Source of the DNA: Aquimonas sp. | GTDB taxonomy: Bacteria; Pseudomonadota; Gammaproteobacteria; Xanthomonadales; Xanthomonadaceae | Direction of reading: 5' to 3' | Assembly: GCA_022241605.1 (NCBI GenBank) | Contig: JAKOMQ010000019.1 | Coordinates: 1-64,000 of the forward strand | Length of the DNA: 64,000 bases | Shown: in pieces, positions 1 to 7,578 of the stretch | Position numbering within the stretch: position 1 is the stretch's first letter | How the letters are laid out: every line of letters begins with the position of its first letter | Made by a program: the position numbers and the translations under genes | Notes under the pieces: generated by a model | Database searches by the model: none | What the model saw: only the letters and a program-made list of their open reading frames with translations | Told to the model about the DNA's origin: nothing

Positions 1-234
1 CACCTCGATCTCGAGGTCTCGCTCGGCCAGCAGCTTCTTCAGGCGCGCGTTTTCCTGCTGCAACGTCCGCAGCTGTTTGACGTCGGCGGTCTCCAGCTTG
101 CCGTAGCGCTTGCGCCAGACGTACAGCGTCTGCTCGCTGATGCCGTGCTTCTTGGCAACCTCCGCAACCGGCGACTTGTCGGCCTCACGGAGGATCTTGA
201 CCATCTGCTCTTCGGTGAATCGGGACTTGCGCAT
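1..234 (-). CDS. IS3-family transposase OrfA (partial)
   Basis: Small helix-turn-helix protein that, with OrfB through programmed frameshifting, forms the IS3 transposase. Translating from the ATG at 234 gives MRKSRFTEEQMVKILREAD, the usual OrfA start, then a helix-turn-helix segment (VAEVAKKHGISEQTLYVWRK, residues about 23-42) and a leucine-zipper stretch (LRTLQQENARLKKLLAERD). All 78 codons are open up to the window edge, where the 3' end and the OrfB frameshift site are lost. Opposite-strand frames here are shadows. The family assignment is firm; the IS subgroup is not determined. Confidence 0.85.
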   Translation of the reverse strand, partial: MRKSRFTEEQMVKILREADKSPVAEVAKKHGISEQTLYVWRKRYGKLETADVKQLRTLQQENARLKKLLAERDLEIEV

Positions 235-303
235 GGGCTCCTCGCTGATGTCAGGAGCCATCCTCTCAACTTTCAACTGGTCCGAGAATCGCCGGGCAGG
301 TCA
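1..303 (-). mobile_element. IS3-family insertion sequence, orfA end (cut by window edge)
   Basis: The left 303 bases read on the minus strand as the 5' end of an IS3-family element. A terminus beginning TGACCTGCCCGGCGATTCTC lies at about 303, followed by a short leader and then the orfA reading frame starting at 234. The TG start of the terminus agrees with IS3-family ends (TG...CA). The other end and orfB lie outside the window, so a target duplication cannot be tested. It abuts RHS remnants, which suggests insertion into or beside an RHS locus. Confidence 0.75.
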
Positions 304-341
304 TAGCCGCGCGGCGTGATCGCCAAGATCGCCTGCAGCTG

Positions 342-433
342 AAGGTGGCTCAGCGCCTGCCACGGGTGCCAGGCGTCCGCCTGTCGACGCTGCTGCGCTG
401 TCCCTGCTGCGCACGCCGGTCCGGCCATCCATG
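342..433. repeat. 92-bp RHS-junction repeat, copy 1
   Basis: About 92 bp that recur at 2697-2788 with roughly three mismatches, in the same orientation. The segment contains small hairpins, such as CAGGCGTCCGCCTG, and ends at ATCCATGG. In both copies it directly follows, in minus-strand reading, the end of an RHS fragment. This suggests that it marks the junctions where RHS tips were exchanged or lost. It encodes no recognisable domain. Confidence 0.75.
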
Positions 434-685
434 GCAGGCCGTTCACGCCTCACGCGGCAGTGCCGCGTGTCGCTTCGCGACCGGCGTTCACCCCCAGGGA
501 TCAAAGCTCATCCACACCGCCACCTGGCCGGTCTCGGTGGTAATCGCCGTGGTCGATCCCAGGTGGTCGCGGTGCAGGTAGCGCACCTGCTGCACGCCCG
601 TCGACTCAAAGAAGGTCGCCAGCACCACGCTGCCGATCTGGCGACGGAACTGCCGACCGCCAGTCTGCGAGTGCACCACCTCTAC
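434..685 (-). pseudogene. RHS/YD-repeat protein fragment (frameshifted)
   Basis: The minus-strand translation contains the conserved RHS core signature: [15 protein letters not shown], then TETGQVAVWMSFDPWG. These are residues of the hyperconserved end of RHS proteins that precedes a variable toxin tip. A stop follows immediately after DPWG because of a run of five G; removing one G would restore the frame as DPWGERRS. There is no 5' part: the similarity begins at about 685, where it meets a metH fragment on the other strand. It is a dead fragment, not an expressed RHS toxin. Confidence 0.8.
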
Positions 686-692
686 GCTGCGG

Positions 693-884
693 CTGACTGC
701 AGGCCTGGCCATGCCCCCGGCAGCCTCGGTCTCCGGCATGTACTTCAGCCACCCGCAAAGCCAGTACTTCGTGGTCGGCCGCATCGGCAAGGAGCAGGTC
801 ACCGACTACGCCCACCGCCGCGGCCTGCCCCTGCATGAAGCCGAACGCTGCCTGGCACCAGTGCTGGATTACGATCCGGAGTAG
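693..884 (+). pseudogene. metH: 3' fragment of cobalamin-dependent methionine synthase (metH)
   Basis: The plus strand reads [20 protein letters not shown], then [36 protein letters not shown] and a TAG stop at 882-884. This is the C-terminal end of the MetH activation (AdoMet-binding) domain; family members end in a closely similar RWLAPNLxYD block. Only about 63 codons are present and no upstream metH sequence exists in the window. It looks like a displaced tail left by recombination, with the full gene presumably elsewhere. It has probably drifted, for example ERC where the family has ERW. Confidence 0.85.
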
Positions 885-1019
885 GCGCGCTGGGGGTGCT
901 CATTCCGAGTGGCAGACGGCCGGCGCATCTTGGGCGACCGGACCGGCGGGCTTGGCCGTACCGTGCTTTAAGTTGGGGTCCTCCAGCGCGTTTCCTTTTT
1001 GAGCTGAGAGAGCGGTTGC

Positions 1020-1514
1020 TTAAGGGTCATTATCAATCTGGACAGGGAACGCGATCCTCTGAGAGCTCGAATCTCGAACTCTCGGGCCGATGCGGAGAGG
1101 CGGCCTATTCATCATGATCGTCCCGAGCCTGGGCAAGTCAGCCGCATCGCCGTGACTTGCAAAGACGCCAACGACCTCAACCTGTCCGGAGTATGACTCC
1201 GCCATTCGCTCCAGAAATGCGAAATCCCCAGTTATCTCTAAGGAAAGCCTCGAATCTTCCATCTCGTAGCTTCGCTCGTCGAAAAAAATTGTGAGCCGGT
1301 AGCGGTCAATAGCCAAGTATCCATTTAGGGCCACCATTTTTCCCTCATAAACTGCGGAATTTCCCGCCAAGTCCATAAAGGAAACAACGCAGACTACTTC
1401 GTTGTTGACTGGTTGCCCACAGTTTGGGAGTGGCTCCTTGGCCCGAGTCGCTTCAGAAAATGACATGACCAGCGTGAATCCGATCACGAAAGCTGCCAGC
1501 TTTAGTCCTACCAT
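1020..1514 (-). CDS. Putative secreted protein, possible RHS-linked immunity protein
   Basis: 164 residues starting at the ATG at 1514, preceded by GTGGAGAAG at good spacing; a longer frame upstream runs into an RHS remnant and is rejected. The N-terminus is a Sec signal (MVGLKLAAFVIGFTLVMSF, cleavage likely near TRA-KE). The mature part has two cysteines (LPNCGQPV, EVVCVVS) and alternating beta-type segments such as YEGKMVALNGYLAIDRYRL and GQVEVVGVFASH, resembling a small OB-like or beta-sandwich fold. I do not recognise a family. Its position directly downstream of an RHS tip fragment, like the gene at 1896, makes an immunity role plausible but unproven. Base composition is less GC-rich than the core genes, suggesting transfer. 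Confidence 0.6.
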   Translation of the reverse strand: MVGLKLAAFVIGFTLVMSFSEATRAKEPLPNCGQPVNNEVVCVVSFMDLAGNSAVYEGKMVALNGYLAIDRYRLTIFFDERSYEMEDSRLSLEITGDFAFLERMAESYSGQVEVVGVFASHGDAADLPRLGTIMMNRPPLRIGPRVRDSSSQRIAFPVQIDNDP

Positions 1515-1529
1515 CTGAACTTCTCCACG

Positions 1530-1777
1530 CAGGAATGTACTCATCCGGGACCTGATAGCTGCCAACGTCGCTCTTGCGCAGGATGTTGCCCGAGACGTCA
1601 TAGGTCTGCGACTGGCGCAGCACCTCCGGGCCGCCGTTCTGACTGGCGAAGGTATTCAGCAGACGGTTGCGGGCGTCGTATTCGAAGCGCTCCACCTGGT
1701 TGCGGCTGCCGGCAAAGTCCGAGCGCCGCAGCAGGTTGCCCATGGAGTCCCACTGCAGATGCAGGTTCTGCGGTACG
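1530..1777 (-). pseudogene. RHS/YD-repeat fragment
   Basis: The minus strand reads LHLQWDSMGNLLRRSDFAG, then RFEYDARNRLLN and QTYDVSGNILRKSDVGSYQ. These are typical YD-repeat units of an RHS protein. There is a stop just upstream and the similarity ends at about 1530, right before the ribosome binding site of the gene at 1020-1514. It is an isolated internal slice of an RHS gene of about 80 codons. Together with the pieces at 434-685 and 2765-3244 it shows that this patch was built by repeated RHS recombination. Confidence 0.75.
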
Positions 1778-1895
1778 CCCCGCCTTCAGCCACCCCACCT
1801 GCCCCGAACACACCACAAAGCTCAGCGGAGACGCTGGCAATTCACCACCCGGAACTTTTCGCCAAGCAGGTGCGCGATCGTCCGGAACCTGACAG

Positions 1896-2375
1896 CTACT
1901 CGCAACTTGGAATCCTTAACTCGACCCTGTCACTCAGCACGACTTTCGACTTGACCGCTGGAAGCCATTCCATCTCAGGTGAATATGCGACAGTCACGAC
2001 ATAACTTCCAACACCGAGCCCATACAGGCGAGCTAAAAAACATGCCGTGTAATAGCGACCAATGACTTCATTTGGCCTTATAACTACCAAATCGAGATCG
2101 GAAAGTTCAATAATCTCGACAATACCGACCGGCGGAATAGCCTCCAAGCTCGCTGATCGCAGCTCTAGATCCGCCCCCTCCGAAAGCCTACCAAACAGAA
2201 GGCGTCTATTGACCCGAATAGCTGCACCGGAGTCATTCCATACATGAACCCCGACCCAGTCGCCATCCTGAGCGGCCGCAACGCGCAATTCAGCTCTGCA
2301 CGCATTTGGACCCCCCAAAAAAGTCAGGAGCACCCCGATTAAAGCCTTTGGCAAGCGTCCAAGTTTTGCGCTCAT
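1896..2375 (-). CDS. Putative secreted immunity protein for the HExxH toxin tip
   Basis: 159 residues with a Sec-type N-terminus (LPKALIGVLLTFLGGPNACR, mature part from about ELRV). The rest is predicted beta-rich, with segments such as WVGVHVWNDSGAAIRVNRRL and YGLGVGSYVVTVAYSPEMEW, resembling an Ig-like domain. The start ATG overlaps the stop of the upstream toxin-tip frame by four bases, a strong sign of translational coupling. That arrangement, directly 3' of an RHS tip, is the classic place for an immunity gene. A periplasmic location would fit neutralising a protease-type effector delivered to the periplasm. No family is recognised; the immunity role is inferred. Confidence 0.6.
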   Translation of the reverse strand: MSAKLGRLPKALIGVLLTFLGGPNACRAELRVAAAQDGDWVGVHVWNDSGAAIRVNRRLLFGRLSEGADLELRSASLEAIPPVGIVEIIELSDLDLVVIRPNEVIGRYYTACFLARLYGLGVGSYVVTVAYSPEMEWLPAVKSKVVLSDRVELRIPSCE

Positions 2376-2731
2376 CGCTTCAGTGGCCTTTCAAAATTTG
2401 CGATGCTGTATGCCGCATCGAATCTCCCGGTGACTACCATTTGATGCGCGGCAGGAGACATTAGCCTAACTTGATGAAGGTGACCTGAGCGCCTTGCGAT
2501 AATGGACTCAGGTGACACACCCGTCTCTGCTGATCGAGAAAGCTCCAGGTTGTAAGCCTGCACTTCCTGAATTTGATTCTGCAAAGACCCGCCTGGGTAG
2601 TAGCGATCCAAGTGCATAGTCTCATGGATAAGCGTTGACCCCAAAAGACCAAAAGTCTCGAACATCCGAGCACCAATTAGAACGGTGCCATTGGAAAAGG
2701 TGGCTCGGCGCCTGCCACGGGTGCCAGGCAT
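2372..2731 (-). CDS. Putative RHS toxin tip with HExxH metallopeptidase motif
   Basis: The frame contains GTVLIGARMFETFGLLGSTL followed by IHETMHLDRYYPGG and IQEVQAYNLELSRS. HETMH is a zincin-type HExxH zinc-binding motif, and the glutamate of EVQAY, fifteen residues later, is a plausible third ligand. The frame is the same as that of the RHS fragment at 2765-3244, so this was probably the variable C-terminal toxin of an RHS protein. A TAG at 2764-2762 now separates them. The ATG at 2731 lies in the 92-bp junction repeat and may not be a real start. Likely an orphan toxin tip; activity is not certain. Confidence 0.55.
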   Translation of the reverse strand: MPGTRGRRRATFSNGTVLIGARMFETFGLLGSTLIHETMHLDRYYPGGSLQNQIQEVQAYNLELSRSAETGVSPESIIARRSGHLHQVRLMSPAAHQMVVTGRFDAAYSIANFERPLKR

Positions 2732-2788
2732 CCGCCTGTCGACGCTGCTGCGCTGTCCCTGCTACGCACGCCGGTCCGGCCATCCATG
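2697..2788. repeat. 92-bp RHS-junction repeat, copy 2
   Basis: Second copy of the repeat at 342-433, same orientation, about 97% identical by eye. One of the differences (GCTACGC here against GCTGCGC there) creates the in-frame TAG that cuts the toxin tip from its RHS core fragment. The two copies enclose about 2.3 kb holding two putative immunity genes, an RHS slice, the metH tail and the toxin tip. Homologous recombination between them would delete that block. Confidence 0.75.
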
Positions 2789-3244
2789 ACATGCCGTGGA
2801 ATGGGTGAGCGGCATGCCTGGAATCTGGCAGTAGCGATAGCTCTCGCTTTGGCCCGGCGCCTGCGTTGACAGCGGGCGGCGCGCGCTGTCCCAGCACAGG
2901 CTGTACAGGCGATCCGCGCGCTCGCGCTGGGTCATCCGGCCGCGGGCGTTGTGCGCGTAGCTGCAGAGGTCCAGCCCAACGAAGGTGATGCCCTGCAGGT
3001 GCTGCCAGCTTTCATGGTGCTGGCGCAGGTCCAGCGGGCCCATTTGGAACCGCCGCAATCTGTCCAGCGCGTCGTGCTCGAAGCTCACCTCGCCCCAGCC
3101 ATAGCCCCACTGCATGCGAGCGTTCTGGTCGCGGCTGTTCAGAGCGAATGCGCCGCCATCACGGCGCCCAGCGCTTGGCGCCCGCAGGTCCGGCGCGGCC
3201 TCGCCTGAGGCGTCGATATCGGGTGAATTCTCGACAATGCTGAC
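2765..3244 (-). pseudogene. RHS protein fragment upstream of toxin tip
   Basis: The minus-strand frame opens after a TAA at about 3247 without a start codon. It reads NSRDQNARMQWGYGWGEV, EHDALDRLRRFQMG, then LCSYAHNARGRMTQRERAD and LCWDSARRPLSTQAPG, which have the D/N-A-x-x-R-L spacing of YD-repeat proteins. It ends at a TAG at 2764-2762 inside the junction repeat. The 5' core of the RHS gene, normally over a thousand codons, is missing, so the piece is a truncated remnant. Confidence 0.7.
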
Positions 3245-3333
3245 TTAGACTCCGCGCGCGGTGGAGCTGAGGGTGCTGGGGAAACCGGTAACCAAGGCTG
3301 CTCGCGCCGCGAAATGCACTCCCGGAGACTTTC

Positions 3334-5949
3334 ATGAAACGTTTGCTGATCCTTGCAGGCTTTACCCTGCTCCTGCTGCCTGCCTCGGGCATGGCCGGCG
3401 ACCTGCACCGGACGCTGTCCGAGGCCCATGCCGAGCTGTTGGCGACGGCCGAGAGGCCTGCCGCCCTCCGTGGTACGGCGTCCACCCAGCTGATCGAGAA
3501 GCTTGAGGTGCTGGCTCGCGCCACGCGATCCGAAGCTATGCTCGGCGAAAAGTCCCAGCGCGTGCTGGACTTCGCGCGTTTCCAACTCGAACAAGGCGGC
3601 CGGATTGCGCCGCTGGATCTACCTCGGGCCATTCCCACCCATCGACAGCCCGGGGGCGCCGGCGAGCGCTGCGAAACCGCTCTGCCCCTGCGCAGCGGAG
3701 AGGCGATGGAGCTGCAGATGCTGCCCGGTGAGTCGATCTGGTTCCGCGTGCAGGGCACGCCGGAGAGCGGCCTGGGCCTGAGCACTCGCGGATCCCGCCT
3801 GGATACCCGCCTCAGCGCATGGCCGGACTGCCGTGAACTGGTGACGGATCCCATCGCCACCGCGGATGACAGCATCGGCCTGCTGGCCGAGCTCACGCTG
3901 GCGCCCGGGGGGCAGTCGTTCTGGCTGGTGCGGCTGGACAACCTCGACAGCAAGGCCGGCACTGCGGTGATGTCCGGCGTGGATTTCAGCCTTGTCCAAG
4001 GGCGAGTGCGGCGCGCGACGGACCTTGCGCCAGCGGCAAACTACCAGGTCGGTATGTTCCGGATCATCGACGGCACCTACTTGTTCTCAGGGTCCGTCTT
4101 CACGGATTCGGACGGTCGCTATCTGATCGGCTACCAGGACAACGGCAGTTACGCGTTCAGGACGGCGGCCTGGTCACACCCCATGAATCTGGGAGACCAG
4201 GCCTGGGAAGGCGTGCCCTGCTGGGACCGCACAGTGTTCACCATGTTCGACTGCACCCAGGGCCCGCAACAGCCGACCCCTGTGCTGCTGACCGGGGGAT
4301 CGAGAACGTTGGACTTTGCGCTGCAACCGCTGGGCGATGTCCGCGGAATCGTCGTCGATGCCGAGAGCGGATTGCCTCTGGCGGACGCGTGGCTTGAGCT
4401 GCTCAGCCTTGATGGCGAGTGGCGGAGAAGCGCCCAGACGGATGCTGCGGGTCGCTACACGATGCTGCTTCCCGCCACGTCCCCGCATTACGTGACGGCC
4501 CAGGCGACGGGCTATCGAAGGCAGCTGTTCGCGGGCATCGACTGCCCCTCCTCAAGCGGCTGCCCCCTGCCATCCGGCACGCCGATCCAGAGCGGTCCCT
4601 CGGGTGCAACCGTACGCGCTGACTTCGCGCTCTCCCGACGCCCCACGCTCAGGTTCGAGGTCAGCATCGACGGCGAGCCCGCAGCTGCCGATGACTTCAT
4701 GCAAGTGACCCTGTTCAACGAGGCAGGCCAGCCGTGGAGCGGCTTCTCCTTCATCGGGCCGGTCGGCGAAGCCAGCGACCTGCGGACCGGCACCCAGCGC
4801 GTGCGTATGCAGACCGCGGTCGCGAGTAGGCAGCTCTACGACGGCGTGAACTGCAGCAGCTTCTGCATCGAAGAGCTGCAGCTCGCCACTCCCGTGGTGA
4901 TTCCGGACTCTGGCTCCTCTATCCAGCTTCTGCAGTTCGACCTGAAGCGGCTCCCGGTGCTGCGCGGCCGGGTAACCGACACACAGGATGGCTCTCCGAT
5001 TTACCCGGCCACAGTTTCGCTGTTTGATGAAATTGGCTTCAGGCGTGCCGATGCAACTACCGATGTGGAGGGGAACTATATTTTCAATGGCGTTCCGCTG
5101 GGCCGCTACCTGGTTTCCGCCCAGGCCACCACCCATGCGCGAGAGCTGTTCGACGGCATCCCATGCCCGGTCACGACGGGCGTCCTGGGCTGTCCCGGCG
5201 CAGCGGTAATCGAATTCGCCACAGACTCACCGGATGTCGAGATCGACTTCGCGCTGCTGTCCAATCCGCGGATTAGTGGGCACATCGAGACGCTAAGCCC
5301 CTCAAGCCCGTTTGACCTTCCTTTTTATCTGGTCGGAGACGTCGGACAGGTGTTGGCCCAGACATGGGTCGTACTGGCGCCCGATGGAAGCTACGAAACC
5401 CGCGACTTCCCACCGGGTGCGGGCAGGCTTGCCGTAGGCGGAGTGAGCCAAATCGCGCAGATCTTTCCTTTCAGGGATTGTGCCGGAGCCAACTTCAGCA
5501 GCTTTGTCGCCTGCGATTTGGGTGGAACAACCGTGCTGGACCTCGAGTCGGGAACGCACTACCCGGACATCGATTTCCGTCTACGCCGCAGGTTCAGTTG
5601 GACCGTGCAGGTGCTGAACGCGCTCGACAATGCCCCTCTGGCCAATGTGTCGCTGGACCTCTGGAGAGCTTCCGGAGAACGCTTCGACACCGAGATCACG
5701 CGCTCGGACGGCCGGGCTTTCTTCGGCAACTCCACGCCAGAACCCGTGTTCCTGTCCACGTTCAACCTGCATGGACTGCAGGAGCAGGTCTATGACGGCA
5801 TCCCCTGCCCGCAGGGCTCGGTCTATTTCGGCCTGTGCTCATTGCAGGGCGCGACGCCCCTGAGCTTCGATGAAAACGGTGCTTCAGCAGAAATCGTGAT
5901 CCGCCTCAGCAATGGCACCACCCTGTTCACCCACGGCTTCGAACCCTGA
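3334..5949 (+). CDS. Secreted protein with carboxypeptidase-regulatory-like repeats
   Basis: 871 residues. The signal peptide MKRLLILAGFTLLLLPASG is followed by a mature start near AGDL; GGAGAC precedes the ATG. Residues about 110-170 resemble a PPC-like beta domain. After that come several transthyretin-like/carboxypeptidase-regulatory repeats (for example VRGIVVDAESGLPLADAWLE and LRGRVTDTQDGSPIYPATVS). Each repeat closes with a version of (F/Y)xGIxCP: LFAGIDCP, LFDGIPCP, VYDGIPCP. The chain ends in TTLFTHGFEP, a tail also seen in modified form on the protease at 14722. Probably an extracellular or surface-attached binding protein; no enzyme motif is seen. A strong hairpin follows the stop. 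Confidence 0.7.
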   Translation: MKRLLILAGFTLLLLPASGMAGDLHRTLSEAHAELLATAERPAALRGTASTQLIEKLEVLARATRSEAMLGEKSQRVLDFARFQLEQGGRIAPLDLPRAIPTHRQPGGAGERCETALPLRSGEAMELQMLPGESIWFRVQGTPESGLGLSTRGSRLDTRLSAWPDCRELVTDPIATADDSIGLLAELTLAPGGQSFWLVRLDNLDSKAGTAVMSGVDFSLVQGRVRRATDLAPAANYQVGMFRIIDGTYLFSGSVFTDSDGRYLIGYQDNGSYAFRTAAWSHPMNLGDQAWEGVPCWDRTVFTMFDCTQGPQQPTPVLLTGGSRTLDFALQPLGDVRGIVVDAESGLPLADAWLELLSLDGEWRRSAQTDAAGRYTMLLPATSPHYVTAQATGYRRQLFAGIDCPSSSGCPLPSGTPIQSGPSGATVRADFALSRRPTLRFEVSIDGEPAAADDFMQVTLFNEAGQPWSGFSFIGPVGEASDLRTGTQRVRMQTAVASRQLYDGVNCSSFCIEELQLATPVVIPDSGSSIQLLQFDLKRLPVLRGRVTDTQDGSPIYPATVSLFDEIGFRRADATTDVEGNYIFNGVPLGRYLVSAQATTHARELFDGIPCPVTTGVLGCPGAAVIEFATDSPDVEIDFALLSNPRISGHIETLSPSSPFDLPFYLVGDVGQVLAQTWVVLAPDGSYETRDFPPGAGRLAVGGVSQIAQIFPFRDCAGANFSSFVACDLGGTTVLDLESGTHYPDIDFRLRRRFSWTVQVLNALDNAPLANVSLDLWRASGERFDTEITRSDGRAFFGNSTPEPVFLSTFNLHGLQEQVYDGIPCPQGSVYFGLCSLQGATPLSFDENGASAEIVIRLSNGTTLFTHGFEP

Positions 5950-5961
5950 GGCTCCTCCGGT

Positions 5962-5999
5962 GCCGGCTCCGCTAACGCAGCTGCGCTAGCGGAGCCGGC
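5962..5999. terminator. Hairpin between convergent genes, likely bidirectional terminator
   Basis: GCCGGCTCCGCTA at 5962-5974 pairs perfectly with TAGCGGAGCCGGC at 5987-5999, with GCAGCTGC in the loop region. There is no long T run on either side. Its position between the convergent ends of the genes at 3334-5949 and 6024-6689 supports a terminator role. Confidence 0.6.
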
Positions 6000-6023
6000 G
6001 TCGCGCTGTGCCACACGCCTCGG

Positions 6024-6689
6024 TTACCACCCCGCCTCCCGCAGCCTCAACCGCGTCTCCTCATCCGCCGCCTGCGCCACCAGCCCGCCGCGTGGGCTCA
6101 GGCTTACGCGGTAGTGGGCGCCGTCCAGCATCGGCAGGTAGGCGCCGCTGCCGAAGTCGGCGTCGACGAAGGGCAGCCACTGCGGGAACTGCTGGCGCAG
6201 GGTCCAGAGATCGAGTGCGCCCGGTTGGGCCAACGCATGCACGCTACGCTGGGCTTCGAGCTCCTGGCGGGTGTCGCGGTAGCGGCCAGACAAACGTTCA
6301 AGCCGATACAGAGGCGGGGCGCCGGCCAGGGCGGCAGGCAGCTGCCAGCGCAGCACGCGCGCGTCCAGCTGCCACTCGTCGCCGCTCAGCTCGAAGCGCT
6401 GCGCCCTGCCCTGGGTTGCGCTGACCTCAACGACAAAGCGCTGCGGGCCGAGTTGCTGCACGGTGATCTCGGCCACGGGCGCATCGGCCAGCAGGCGCGC
6501 GTAGCCCAGCAGCGACAGACCCAACAGGCTGATGAGGCTTGCTGCCAGCAGGCAGACCGCTGAGGCGAAGCCTCGCCGCAGCCGCGACAGCAGCGCACGC
6601 CGCCGACAGGACCAGGCCAGCCACAGGCCGGCTAGCCCCGGCAGCGCCGCGGCGAGAGCGAAAAGGACGAGCGGGTCGGAGAGGCGCAT
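6024..6689 (-). CDS. Conserved inner-membrane protein with two N-terminal helices
   Basis: 221 residues from the ATG at 6689. Two hydrophobic segments (LVLFALAAALPGLAGLWLAW at about 7-26, and VCLLAASLISLLGLSLLGYA at about 45-64) flank an arginine-rich cytoplasmic loop. A polar domain of about 150 residues then probably faces the periplasm (VAEITVQQLGPQRFVVEVSA onward, ending YLPMLDGAHYRVSLSPRGGL). I do not recognise a characterised family; similar proteins in xanthomonads are, from memory, loosely labelled multidrug-transporter-like, without a transporter-sized membrane domain. It faces the gene at 3334 and lies downstream of the glutaredoxin-like gene on the same strand. Confidence 0.55.
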   Translation of the reverse strand: MRLSDPLVLFALAAALPGLAGLWLAWSCRRRALLSRLRRGFASAVCLLAASLISLLGLSLLGYARLLADAPVAEITVQQLGPQRFVVEVSATQGRAQRFELSGDEWQLDARVLRWQLPAALAGAPPLYRLERLSGRYRDTRQELEAQRSVHALAQPGALDLWTLRQQFPQWLPFVDADFGSGAYLPMLDGAHYRVSLSPRGGLVAQAADEETRLRLREAGW

Positions 6690-6737
6690 GCCCGCAGCAT
6701 AGCCGCTGGCCTGCCGAATACCGACGAGCCGGCGGAA

Positions 6738-7124
6738 TCAGGCCTCGGACGAGGCGTCGGCGTTCAGCAGGGCGGCAAGCTCACCGGCGGCGATCAGCCG
6801 CTGCAGGTCCTCGGCACCGCCGATCAGCACGCCACGCACGAACACCATGGGGAAGGTCGGCCAGCCGCTCCACATCTTCAGCGCATTGCGCCGCCGCCAC
6901 TGCGAGAGGTAGCCGCCATAGCCTAGGTAGTGATGCGCCACACCCGCCTGACGCAGGTCGCGGCGCGCGCGCAGCACGAACGGGTTGGCGGCCATGCCGA
7001 CCACCACCACCGGATGCGCGGCGAGTGCCGCCGCCACCTCGCGTATGACTTCGGCATGCAGGCCGGCCACGCGGGCGCGGATGGAGGCGTGCAGCCGCTC
7101 GGGCGGCAGAACGGTGCGGCTCAC
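6738..7124 (-). CDS. Glutaredoxin-like protein lacking the active-site cysteines
   Basis: 128 residues from a GTG at 7124. The fold markers of monothiol glutaredoxins are present: VVVVGMAANPFVLRARRDLR in place of the usual KG(T)xxxPxCGFS helix start, a WPTFPMVFV strand with the cis-Pro, and GVLIGGAEDLQRL, the GSH-binding GG-D/E region. The CxxC/CxxS motif is replaced by ANPFV and no cysteine occurs in the whole protein, so it cannot do thiol chemistry. It may bind glutathione or a partner instead. The extra N-terminal helix of about 30 residues is not typical. The family-level call is good; the function is open. Confidence 0.7.
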   Translation of the reverse strand: MSRTVLPPERLHASIRARVAGLHAEVIREVAAALAAHPVVVVGMAANPFVLRARRDLRQAGVAHHYLGYGGYLSQWRRRNALKMWSGWPTFPMVFVRGVLIGGAEDLQRLIAAGELAALLNADASSEA

Positions 7125-7526
7125 GAGGCTCTACCTGCAGCGGACGGAAGTACGTGCCGAGGCCGCTTCGCCAACACGCTCTGGGAGAACCACCAAGCCA
7201 CGGCTGAAACTTGGCGCCCGGCGCAGACACCCGCGTGTGCGGTGCGACGCTGGTGGCCGGAGGGTGAACCTTGCATGTCTTTCTCCTGCGAGTAGGTCAA
7301 GCCTGGCGCGCCGCGCCCGACAGATGATCGGCCTCTGACGGCGCCTCTGGATGAGGCCCGGGCGCGCCTGTCGTCAGCATAGCCGCACGATGGCTTCTGC
7401 CCGCGCCTTGATCTGCACCCCGATCCACCGCCAGCTCGCTGGGGATCCGTTACCCAAGGCACACTGGCAGCTCGCTCGGTCGGCTGCTGCCGCGAGAGCA
7501 GACGCCGGCACATGCGCGCCAGACAC
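7125..7526. other. Intergenic stretch without a supported gene
   Basis: This lies between the start of the glutaredoxin-like gene and the terminator of the phasin-like gene. Several overlapping frames are open on both strands, but all are GC-driven, lack ribosome binding sites and show no recognisable protein. The promoter of the glutaredoxin-like gene should lie near its left edge; I cannot place it reliably. Confidence 0.5.
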
Positions 7527-7556
7527 AACAAAGGCGCCCGCTTTCGCGGACGCCTT
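7527..7556 (-). terminator. Rho-independent terminator of phasin-like gene
   Basis: On the minus strand AAGGCGTCCGC and GCGGGCGCCTT form an 11-bp stem with one G-T pair and a GAAA loop, followed by a T-rich run (TTTGTTGTGTCT). It lies 22 bases past the stop of the gene at 7579. Confidence 0.75.
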
Positions 7557-7578
7557 CGTCGAAACGCCTGCAGAGATG

